Assembly (NCBI GenBank): GCA_027600665.1
Contig: JADGJL010000519.1
Location: 1-19,169, forward strand
Source: Irineochytrium annulatum
Lineage: Eukaryota; Chytridiomycota; Chytridiomycetes; Chytridiales; Chytridiaceae
Direction of reading: 5' to 3'
DNA: 19,169 nt
Part shown: positions 8,425 to 17,811 of the stretch, piece after piece
How the letters are laid out: each line of letters starts with the position of its first letter
Position numbering within the stretch: the stretch's first letter is position 1
Program-made: the position numbers and the translations under genes
The notes under the pieces: generated by a model
Database searches by the model: none
What the model was told of the DNA's origin: nothing
What the model saw: the letters and a program-made list of their open reading frames with translations, nothing else

Positions 8425-11231
8425 ATGGCCAGCAGCGCAACGAAGCCGATGATGGGCCAGTGCGGTCGGCTTGCGCCGTACCTGACCGGCACCCCGCTCT
8501 GGAGCGCTGACGACTCGCCCGTCGACGCCAGTCTGCGATGCTGCAACGCCACCTATATCTCGGGGCGTGGCGATGTCTCACCCAGCTTGAGCGTCGCCTG
8601 CGATCCTCTGGCCAGGATCACGGCCCTCAACATGACCTCAGTCCTTGTCCCGAACGCCACAGAGCTCTTCCTTACGCTGACGACCCTGAGCCAACTCAAG
8701 GCATTGTACCTCTCCCGGTGCAAGCTGGCGTCTCTCTTCGCGGCTCTCCCTCTGTCGCCGGGCCTTGTCAACCTCACATTATCGAACAACCCTCAGCTTG
8801 TGGGCCCGCTGCATGATCTGTCGACGTCCGTACCACTGTTGGAGCGGCTCGTTTTGTCGGGAAACAACATTACGGGGCCGGTACCGCCCTCGATTGGAAT
8901 GCTGCCGCGGCTGCAACGCCTCGATTTGTCGCAGAACCAGCTCAGCGGGCAGATCCCGGCCACTTTTGGGAATGCGTTCGCTTTGCAGTATCTCGATTTG
9001 AGCTACAACAACCTTACAGGTAGTCTCATACTGAAAGCAACGTTTATCAATCTTTTAGGACCAATACCCCCTCTCCCGGCCTCGGTTCAAACAATGAGGA
9101 TGAGGAATAACATGTTGTCGGGCGGCCTCCCTGACTTCAGTGCGTTTACAAATTTAACGGAGTTGTGAGTGCTCTCCGTTATAAAAAAAGCGAGCTGACA
9201 TTCGTTACACTAGGAACCTGCAGTTCAACAATTTTACTGGAACTATACCAGCGACATTGGCGACCAAAAATCTGAGTGTCGTTGCCCTGAACTCTAATCA
9301 ACTCTCGGGCAAAATACCAGATCAACTTTTTCAAATTTCGGCTCTTAAAGAATTGTACGTGCAATATAGTTCATCAGCTGGACTCTGACCATGATTAAGG
9401 AGTTTGTCATTAAACGGCCTAACGGGTCCCATTCCGTCTCCATCCAAACTGCAAAATCTTCAATACATGTACGAACGGCAGACGTATTACGTATGTTCTG
9501 ATCAAAACCTTTAGAGATGTGTCACAAAACAATCTTACGGGAGGACTAAGCCAGGACTGGGGTGGGCTACAGCAATTGATGTACTTGTAAGATCTTTTTA
9601 TGCTGGCAAGCTTTTTAACCAGCAAGCAGCTACGCGCAATCAAACCAACTGACTGGTTCCGTCCCTGCCTTCACGAGTCCCGTATTGTCGGCCTTGTATT
9701 TGAAAAGCAATGCTTTGAGCGGGAGCCTGCCGCCTCTGCCGAAGAACTTACAAAACCTTGTCGTGGCGATGAATGCGTTGACGGGTCCGATACCCGACAC
9801 CTATGCAAACTTCACCCGCATGCTTCAGCTGGATCTGGTTAGATATTTTGGCGGGGAAGCTTCTAATTTATTATTTATATTTACAAAGGGCGCGAACCAA
9901 CTCACCGGCGACATTGCCTTTCTAAATTCCCTTACCGGCCTAAAGTACCTAAATCTGAGCCACAATAACTTAAGCGCTCTTTCCTACCCGAGTTTTTCCG
10001 CGCGATTGATGAAACTGTAAGGTCACTCTCCCTCGCAATTGCATCCTGAGCCCGCCTTTAGCGATTTATCGTACAACTGCTTCGCAAATGTCCCCGTGCC
10101 ATCGGCTCAAGCGGGAAATTCGATATACTTGTAAGATCGCGTCGGTAACGCGGAAGTGGGTTGAACTGATACGTTTCGCAGGTTCTCCAATCAGCAAGCG
10201 TGTGGGGCAACGGCTACACAAGTGACCAACACCACGAACAATTCATTCGCGACCAATTCGCCTTCGGGACCATCACGGCCAATGCTCGCGCTGATCGTAA
10301 CGCTGCCCATCCTAGTGTGGGTCGCCATCTGCTTGCTGCTGGCGGCGCTTTGCCAAAGACGGAAAAAGATAAAGGAGGGCGAGATGAGGATGAAGGCGGA
10401 CAAAATCTCCTGCGCCGAGCCGCGCTCATTAAATGGTACATCGACATACGCCATTTTGACGTCCTGAGGCTAACTCACTTCTCTGGATTAGTGACGTCAT
10501 ACGCTGGCACGACATACACCGAATCACCCACGGAGCCCATTTGCCCACCTGACGCGCTCTCGATCTCGACCCGGACGTTCACGTCGGAGGACAGCTCCCT
10601 CGCGAAGCCCAGCATCTTCCCGCGGAATACACCGCGGCTCTCGTTCGACCAGATTCAGTACGAGCCTATTGACCCGCGCGCGAGGCTTGGCCCGCCGACG
10701 CCGACCACTACGGTGTCGAGGGCCAGTAAGAACAGGCTGTCGTCGGCGAGGGCGGTAGTTGAGAACGATAACCTTGCGCCCCCGTCGTCGTCGCCACCGG
10801 AGCATCAGATACTGGAGGGGGAGAGTGATTCGTCTATGCTACCGCAAGGGGCGAGCGCGACCTCGGAGCTGAGCTGGGTTTCGGCGCTGGGCGGGTCGTC
10901 GAGCGGGTCGGAGCTGTCGAGGTTTCCTTGGTCGTGGAAGCCTGCGTCCGTTCTAGTGTGGCTAAGGTTTGCTACACTACGCGTTCTGTGAAGTTTGCTT
11001 ACTTGCCATTGCAGGCAATGTGGGTTCAGCTCCGACGTTTTGAGGAGGTTCTACGAGAATGAGGTGGATGGGCGGGCGTTATTGCGCCTGACGATGGATG
11101 AGCTCAAGGTGGATTTGGGCATTACGTCGGTACAGACTCGCGAGTCCCTCTTCGACGCCATCAGCCGATTAAAGCAGTCGAACGGGGTTACGCTGCACAC
11201 TTCCATATGTGATAAGGTTCTCGATGCATGA
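8425..11231 (+). CDS. LRR receptor-like membrane protein with cytoplasmic SAM domain
   Basis: This is a probable surface receptor or adhesion-type protein. Exons are 8425-9019, 9059-9164, 9214-9354, 9400-9468, 9515-9586, 9630-9837, 9889-10016, 10062-10130, 10182-10435, 10492-10966 and 11015-11231, giving 777 aa in phase. After a Cys-containing cap (CGRLAPYLTG, RCCNATY) come about 14 plant-type 23-24-residue repeats, such as LQRLDLSQNQLSGQIP and LKYLNLSHNNLSAL. A Thr/Asn/Ser juxtamembrane stretch with N-glycosylation sequons follows, then one transmembrane helix (about 497-519, LALIVTLPILVWVAICLLLA) and a QRRKK stop-transfer. A disordered cytoplasmic tail leads to a C-terminal SAM domain at about 692-762 (ENEVDGRALLRLTMDELK, LGITSVQTRESLFDAISRLK). 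No kinase domain is present. No signal peptide follows the only in-frame ATG, so an upstream exon may be missing. An AATAAA lies at 11417. Confidence 0.88.
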
Positions 11232-11791
11232 ACGAAGGCATTCTCTTTTTTTGGGGCCGAGGTTTATTCGTTCTCCTTTCTTTTCGTTTGCCCGTGGTTG
11301 TTCCAGACTCTGTTTGTTCCATATATTTTGGCTCCATACTCCTCCGTTCAATCCTTTATTCCTCGGGATTTTCTTCTTCCATCTCACGGATATCTCGTAC
11401 ATGACTGCGGACACTAAATAAAACGCATAAATTAGTCCCTGTGCGGGTTTCATCTTGTAAGGGGTTTTGTTAATGAGAGTTTGATTATGGCTGCCCGCCT
11501 AAACGCTCATGTGCCGTTGAAGTTTAGCTGCATGCGAAAGTTTTTTAAATCTTGTGCCGCAGCAGTCAGGCGAAGAAAGCTCAGCATGAGCTTTCAGCGC
11601 GTGATTAGAAGTTAACAGAGAATGCACAAAGAAGGGACCGACGAACGAATTAACAGTACTATTACGCAAAGGGGAAACAATAGTGCAGGCCAAAAAGCTC
11701 ACACACTTAATAAGCATATCGACGTTCAAGTATCAGGTATACGAACTTATAAGTTTCGCACAAGGGATTTTCGAAACGGAGTGTGGAACGG
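11232..11791. other. Convergent intergenic region with LRR-gene polyadenylation signal
   Basis: These 560 bp separate the stops of the LRR gene (+) and PEX16 (-). An AATAAA at 11417-11422 (+) suits the LRR gene's 3' end. The stretch just after the LRR stop is T-rich, as a 3' untranslated region would be. I see no gene here; short open frames on both strands lack coding character. Confidence 0.5.
11417..11422 (+). terminator. Polyadenylation signal of the LRR-SAM gene
   Basis: A canonical AATAAA lies about 185 nt downstream of the LRR gene's stop, after a T-rich untranslated stretch. Confidence 0.5.
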
Positions 11792-13160
11792 TTAAGGATT
11801 CACCATGAAAAAGGTTGACTCCCACAAGGGCAAATATTCTTCCAGGAAGCCTGCGAAAAAGAGTCAAACAAGATTGCAAAGATGCAACGAAACGCAACCC
11901 ACCCCCAAATATCGACAGGATTGGTTTCGTTTTCGCGACATTGCAAATGCTCTTCAACCTCGGTCTGCGCCTGATTAACAAACACATCACCTGCATCGCC
12001 GTCAACTTACTCCATATAGTTCCCGTAGAACGGCTGCCGAAGGAGGTAGTACGCTAGCAGCGTTATCCGCCTGTTGACCTCTTCCTTCTCCAGCGTCTTC
12101 AGCAGCGGTGCTGATAAGTGCATGCTAATGCTCAACCCCTCGACGCCAAGCGAGAGCACCCACGGTTTCCATGACTTCCCCCACCGTTTCAATGCAGCCA
12201 CTGTGTGATGACGCTTTTAGCTTGACGTTTGCTTCAGCATCAGGGGCGAAGACGTACAATAAACCAATGGCCGCACGATAAACAGCAGCTCCGCCAACAG
12301 TCGAACCCCTCGACTCGGCTGCACCAAATCCCCCGACGACGCCGAAGGGTCCAGGAGCGCCCGCGAAATCAGGTACTTCGTCACAGACTCCGAATCGATG
12401 CCCTTGCTCGCCGGCGAGGAAATAGACTTAACCGACCGCAGGTCCTTGCGCATACGCCGCCCACGCCACGTGGCGGAATCCTCCCCCGTGTCCGAGTCCG
12501 ACGCAATCAAATTCGGGTCGTACTCCCGCTCCTCGACCTGGTCGTGCAGGAGCATCCGGCATTTCGATGAGAGGAAGATCGAGAGGCGGCTTAAGAACCT
12601 TTTACCACCCCCCCGCATATCAACATACAAACATCGACTAATCGGGTGCGCCAACGAAGGTACTCACTTCCCAAACTCAACAGCCCAAACAACCCTCCAC
12701 TTCCCGCTCTTGCCCCCAAACTCTGTCGCGACCATCTCGGCCAACACCTCCGTGTTCTGCAGCACGAAGAGCAAGTAGGCGAAGCGGGAGACGGAGCTTG
12801 GCCGCATGGTCTTGAGGAGATGGCGCGTGTACCTATTGAACAGCCCTTGTGATTCCTCAGAGCCGCGGGAGGCACCGATGCGGTTCAGGAGGGAGTCGTG
12901 GTACATCGCGATGATGCTGACGAAGCCGTAGACTGATCCAAAATCAATCGTTATTACGGTGCGACTGTAAAAGGGGGTTATCGAACGTACCGGCCTCGGA
13001 GGCGATCTCCGAGTACTTGAACCGGCCTGTCCGAGATTTGTTAGATGCCGATGAGATCAGGGGGAATTGTACCGGGGAGGACATAGGTCAGGGATCTGAG
13101 TGAGCTCTCGACACCCGCGAGGACGGCGGCGTGCTTCCGAACGAACTGCGTGTATGACAT
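11792..13160 (-). CDS. PEX16: Peroxisomal membrane protein PEX16 (peroxin-16)
   Basis: PEX16 is an integral peroxisomal/ER membrane protein that helps recruit PEX3 and insert peroxisomal membrane proteins. Exons in coding order are 13160-13073, 13026-12991, 12932-12668, 12598-12258, 12200-12011, 11970-11903 and 11850-11792, giving 348 aa in phase; the human protein is 336. Recognisable family blocks are YTQFVRKHAAVL, ESSLRSLTYVLPGRFKYSEI, MYHDSLLNRIG, FVLQNTEVLAEM, LLAELLFIVRPLVY, GKSWKPWVLSLGVE, NRRITLLAYYLLRQPFYGNY and the C-terminal LEEYLPLW. The start is the ATG just before the conserved YxxFV motif. An acidic Ser/Asp linker in exon 4 lies between the two membrane-associated halves. The start codon is about 300 bp from the end of the zinc-finger gene, which is read in the same direction. 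Confidence 0.93.
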
Positions 13161-13463
13161 AGCACCGAGGGCGTGATCGATGATGCGATAAAGACGCTCG
13201 TCGGCAATACAAGCCGCCTAGATAATATTTCCACCTGTATTTACTTCCACATCTCCATATTCTTTCCTACCACTGTCTATATCGCAAAGGTACACATTCC
13301 AGCGATAACAAACATATAATGGAAGTAAAACGCCTGGCGCATGAAAAAAGGCTCCTAAAATCTCGATATGAGTTCGTGATCAGACAAGAGGGTATGTCGG
13401 CATTATCCAAACCAGAAAAACGGTAAAAAATGGATGTCTACAATACCACCACACTGAAACGCT
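13161..13463. promoter_or_regulatory. PEX16 promoter region and zinc-finger gene 3' flank
   Basis: This 303-bp AT-rich gap lies between two minus-strand genes, so it must hold the zinc-finger gene's 3' end and the PEX16 promoter. I see no canonical AATAAA or TATA box that I would assign confidently, and no gene. Confidence 0.4.
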
Positions 13464-15661
13464 TCACAAGGACTCGTCGTCGGACACATCGCCACCCTCG
13501 TCGTCAGACCACGTCCCCCTCCTAGCCCTCCTCGCCGACGTCTTCTTCTTCGTACCTTGGCACATCTTGTTGTGTCTGTGTAACCGGCGGCGTCAGCGAG
13601 TTGCTACCTAATTAACGCCTACCTTTTCAACGCGTCCGAACGAGCAAAGGTAGATCCACACCTCTTGCAGAGGTGCGAGCGGATTTCGGTGTGCTTGCAG
13701 AGGACGTGGCGCTGCGATCAGTGGAGTTGACTCATGACACCACGAGAGGGAAGGAATATGGACTCTTACCTGCTGATCATGCTTCCTGCAGAATCTCATG
13801 TCGCTGAACAAACAGCAAGCAAATCAGCCTCAAAAAAAAAAAAAAAAAAAAAGGCGAAAGATCACACAAACCAGAGATCACAAGGAAACGGCCTGGCCTC
13901 ATAAGGCAAGTGTCGAAAGCTGTGAACATACAACGCGTCGCTCCTCGGGAATATCTGCCCGCACTCGTCGCACTTGAAACGCTCCCTCTTGCCACGCTCG
14001 CTGTCCTTGCGCCCGTCCTCATCCTCGACGTCCCCGAAAACCGGCTGCGCCTTCTTCTTGTCGTCCGGCTTCGGCCACTTCTTCACCTTCACAGGCACGT
14101 CCACGATCGCATCGGATGGACACCAGTCCGACCCCTCGTCCTCCGAATCCGTGTCCGTGTCTTCGTCCAACGCGTCGTTTTCCACACCCTCCTCGACGTC
14201 GTCGTCCGCCCGTGTCTCGGCCTGCATCTCAATCGCCGCGGACTCGACGTCCACCTCCTCCTCCTGCACCGCCGCTGTATCGACATCCTCGTCCTCGAAC
14301 TTGTCCTTGACAGCTACCGGTAGCACGGACGTCGAAAGCGCGACCGGCGGCACGGCCAGCGTGACGTGCACGGCCTCGACCGAATGTCGCTTGAACAGGC
14401 TCCGGCGCCCGCCCGAGAACGTCCTGGCGCGCTTGCGGCAGAACTTTTCGGGGGCCGACGCCGACGCAGATGACACCTCGGAGGCAAACGCCGACGCTGG
14501 AAGGTGGGAGGCGGTGGCCCCAAGCACGGACGACGGGCAAGCGGACACGTCCGCCGCGTCCTGCGCAATGACCGTCGCTGGATCTTTGGCCGGCTCCCGG
14601 GTGATTGGGCATCCGTACACCCAGTCGGCGTTCGCTGCTTCGGTTAAGGCTGGCAGGTTCGTCTCCGCGTACAAACTGGCCGGTATTGGTTAAATGCCCA
14701 CACGATCGCCAGGGGGTATGAGGTGTTTATCAACGCGGACTTACCTAGATTCGCCGCCGCCCGACAGCGCCGGATATGCACCGGTTCCGACCCATGGCGC
14801 GAACTGGTCGGAGAGATTGTTTTCGTTGTCCTGCGCCAAGGGCCCGAAAGGGCGACTCTCAAGCCCATCCAGTGATGAGACATAATTCCATCGGTGATCC
14901 GGAGGGTGCGAGACCGAGAGATACTCGTCCTTGTACCTAAAAGATGTTGAAAACACTTGCCGTAGCGAGCAGACTGACCTGAAGGACAACTGCGCTGGCT
15001 CCGGGTGCGTAAGCAAGGGTGCCACTTGCCGTTCGAAGCGCACGACGCGCGAAAGCTTAGCTCCGGTGTGCGACAGGTTCACCACGCTTTCGGCGGGTGA
15101 ACACAAACCGACCGACGGTGACGAGGGCCACCCGACGACGCCAATGATCTGGTCGTCGGTTATGACTGACGAGCTGCTTTCGAATGTACGCGCTTAGCAT
15201 TCATCCGGCTAGGTAATTCCACAAAAAAAAAGCAACACCATAGCTCGCTTGACAGCCCCGAGACCGACGCATCACTAAAGGCCGCCCCCCATTTAGCCGG
15301 CTCCTCCCACGTCCTCCACAGCGGCTTCGAGCCAACCTGTGAGGATCGCACGTCGTAGCTTGGCTAGGAGTCAGTTTTTCGTAACCGCGTCGCATTATAC
15401 CTACATGGCCGTCCCTCTCTGCCCATCTACCGGCATGGGCGAAACAGGGCTGATCTGCGCCACGCTGTCATCATGATCTCCGTCCAGCACGGGCTCGATC
15501 GCGTACAGCAGCTGCGATGCGACCCTCGCGCGGTCCCAGTCCTTCATCATTGGCATCTGCGTCCGCTCGGACTCGGCCGGGTAGCATAGGAGCGTTGAGG
15601 AGAAGATGGAGCGGGCGACGTCGGGGTACGGCAGGGCTGCGGTGGGGTCGTAGAACTCCAT
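13464..15661 (-). CDS. C2H2 zinc-finger protein, probable transcription regulator
   Basis: Exons in coding order are 15661-15405, 15363-15337, 15274-15239, 15176-14979, 14936-14745, 14675-13872, 13803-13770, 13711-13623 and 13575-13464, giving 582 aa with phase kept at all eight junctions. The first roughly 460 residues are mostly disordered, ending in a long Glu/Asp-rich stretch (DEDTDTDSEDEGSDW) before a Lys-rich linker. Three C-terminal fingers follow. The first is CDECGQIFPRSDALYVH with a second His. The second is CDLCDMRFCRKHDQQRH with a second His, rebuilt across two introns. The third is CKRCGSTFARSDALKRH ending in Cys rather than His (C2HC). The FARSDALKRH signature is typical of fungal C2H2 DNA-binding proteins. 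A basic tail and an acidic end (DDEGGDVSDDESL) close the protein. Family and targets are unknown. The 27-nt and 36-nt exons are supported by frame only. Confidence 0.82.
13804..13871 (-). other. Intron with a 21-nt T tract inside the second zinc finger
   Basis: This 68-nt intron splits a Cys codon (TG|C) of finger two. An uninterrupted T21 on the coding strand (13832-13852) serves as its pyrimidine tract. Excision restores a perfectly spaced C2H2 finger. Confidence 0.8.
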
Positions 15662-16109
15662 TGCAATGTGATGCCGAAGTCTCGAGAGTTCACGCACGGG
15701 TGTGTTCTTCTTCCTTCGTCAATTCTCCGGTTCAGTCGGCGAACGCGATTGATTCCCTCCGAGAACTGCCGCGCCCATTGGGTAGCAGCCGGGAGACGTT
15801 CTGCGGCGGACTTCGTTTAACTCGAGAGTGCGCTGGGAGACATTTTCGGGTCGCGTTCAGAAATCTCGCAGTCGCACGCCCTTCATACGCTGTGGTTCCC
15901 ACACTTTTACATTACAGCTGTCAAAGTAGCAGTTGATTAGAGGTCAATCATTCCTTGTAAGGCACAGTAGCACAACACAGTATTTTGATAACGCGTTCAA
16001 ACAGTGCCAGTGAGTTAAGCACCTCTCACGAGCATTCTCTCCTTCCCTGTGCCTACCAACCCATCATACACCTAACACCTCTTCAGTCTGCGCGGATCTC
16101 ACGGTGGCA
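15662..16109. promoter_or_regulatory. Divergent promoter region shared by the zinc-finger and kinase genes
   Basis: These 448 bp lie between two start codons that point away from each other. No TATA box is obvious on either side. Open frames running into it lack coding character. Regulatory sequences for both genes must lie here or in their first introns. Confidence 0.5.
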
Positions 16110-17393
16110 ATGCATCGCTGGGTCATCAACAACGACGCCATCCTTGGTGCCGGTGGCAGCGGGAGCGTGAGGAGGTGTCGGCGCCAGTACGCCATGTCTG
16201 GGAGGTGGCCGCACCACGACCCTAAGGAGTATGCCGCCAAGATCATCTCGTTCAAGAACGCAGGTAACAACAACCCTGTTCTTTTTATATTTGTGAATCT
16301 AACAATACTTCGTCAAGGTGCACTGGAACGCGAGAGCGCGCTTGAGGAGGTCCGCCTGCTCAGGTCTGTTCCGGCCCACGCCAACGTCATCACCTTTGTG
16401 GACGCATTCGAGTTCCAGGACAGGCTCTTCATCATCACGGACTACTGCGAGGGAGGGGACCTGCATCGCTATCTCCGGTCGTTGAGGGAGAATCTGGACG
16501 AAAGGGACATTTGGACCATGTGAGTGATTTTCCACTTTTCCCCAGCGTCATTTCTTTCTTGATTGTGCTGTCTGCTTTAATTTTTAACCTGCATGTTACC
16601 AGCTTCAGTCAGGTTGTCTCCGGCATCGCCCACCTCCACCACTTGAGGATCCTCCATCGTGACGTCAAGACAAAGAACATTTTCCTGGACGCGTCCAAGC
16701 GCTTTGTCAAGATTGGGGACCTCGGGATCGCCCGTAGGCTTGAGGATCGTGACGACTACGCTCGCACGACCATTGGTGAGTTCATGGGAACTTGTGTACT
16801 TATGACACTTCAGCCAACAAAAAAATCTAGGTACGCCTTTCTGCTTCTCCCCCGAGATCTGCAACGGCAAACCCTACACCTGGACGTCCGATGTCTGGGG
16901 CCTGGGTCTGGTCCTGTACGAGCTCGCCACGCGATCATACCCGTTCGAGGCCGCGTCCCTCCGCGCCGTCGTTCAAAAGATCACCAAGACCGAACCCCCT
17001 GCCCCATCCCCCTCCTACTCCAAGGTCCTCCGTTCAACCATCCGCCTCCTCCTGACAAAGGACCCGCGCGGCCGCCCGTCAATGTCCCAACTCCAGCGCC
17101 TCCTGAACGCTATTCCGCGACCGCTCCCACCGCCTCACGTTGGTGAACCTCTGGCTCCTAGACCAAGATGCAGTGATAATTGGGAGACAGGAAGGACAGG
17201 GAGGAGTGCGTTTGGGGTGCAGGAGAGCAGGAGGTGTGAGCTGGAGAGGGCGTTGGGTTTTGAGAGGCTGCGTGCTCTTATGGTGTCTTTGGGTGGGAGG
17301 AATGGGAGGGAGGTGTTGGTTGGGATGCCGGCGGAGGTGGCTAGGAGGGTTGTGGAGCTGCGCGAGGCAGATTTGATGCTGTATGGGGTGTGA
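16110..17393 (+). CDS. NIMA-related (NEK-like) serine/threonine protein kinase
   Basis: Exons are 16110-16263, 16318-16519, 16603-16775 and 16831-17393, giving 363 aa in phase. The kinase domain covers about residues 5-275. It has the glycine loop GAGGSGSV, the catalytic Lys in KEYAAKII, the hinge IITDYCEGGDL, the catalytic loop HRDVKTKNIFLD, a metal-binding DLG in place of DFG, and the activation segment TTIGTPFCFSPE. Substrate-lobe motifs SDVWGLGLVLYELATRSYPF and DPRGRPS follow. All catalytic residues are present, so it should be active. The EGGDL hinge and IGTPxxxSPE segment point to the NEK family, linked to mitosis and cilia. The 90-residue tail is Arg/Glu-rich, without a recognised domain or a clear long coiled coil. 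The ATG at 16110 lies just before the kinase domain. An AATAAA is at 17582. Confidence 0.9.
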
Positions 17394-17811
17394 CGGCATG
17401 GAGATTTTGTGAAAGGGTTTGGGTGGGAGGTATGGGTTACTGTGGGCTGGCAAGCTGCTGGAGATTTATTTTACGAGATCATTTAGGGAAGTGACAAGAG
17501 TTGCTGTAGACTGTAGTGGTGCCATTCTTTGTAGTTGAGGGACTCTTTCCTTCATTAGATTAGTTGACACCCGTGATCTCAAATAAAAATGTCACTACGT
17601 TGATGAAACCTTATTGGTGATCTCCCACTGCCCATTCGGCGTAAAGAAGTAGTCACTGTGAAGGGCTGTATGTGCTGATACAAGGGGAACAGTCAATGAT
17701 GGCGGGGCCGCGCCCAGTTAGCCCAGCCGAATTTGACTTTCGAGTACAAACATCGGACACTGAACCCATTCCAGCCCCCATTTTCTCGCTCGTCGCCGGC
17801 CGCGGCCCTCA
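17394..17811. other. Intergenic region between the kinase and SAM-protein genes
   Basis: These 418 bp separate two plus-strand genes. They contain the kinase gene's 3' end, with AATAAA at 17582-17587, and then the promoter of the SAM-protein gene. No further gene was seen. Confidence 0.5.
17582..17587 (+). terminator. Polyadenylation signal of the NEK-like kinase gene
   Basis: A canonical AATAAA lies about 190 nt after the kinase stop codon. Confidence 0.5.

Noticed and set aside
10492..10499. TGACGTCA, a perfect cAMP-response-type element
   Set aside because: It begins exon 10 of the LRR gene, right after the acceptor, so a promoter role is unlikely.
10200..10991. 263-codon frame as an independent gene
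   Set aside because: Its 5' part is a wrong-frame reading of the transmembrane exon and intron 10436-10491. Only 10492-10966 is coding, as exon 10 of the LRR-SAM gene.
13832..13852. A21 run on the plus strand as a retrogene poly(A) tail or insertion scar
   Set aside because: It lies inside an intron as the T-rich pyrimidine tract before an acceptor. No target-site duplication or intronless copy is nearby.
13974..14693. Long Ser-rich plus-strand frame of 239 codons
   Set aside because: It is antisense to exon 6 of the zinc-finger gene. The Ser-rich make-up is the mirror image of the acidic, Ala-rich coding strand.
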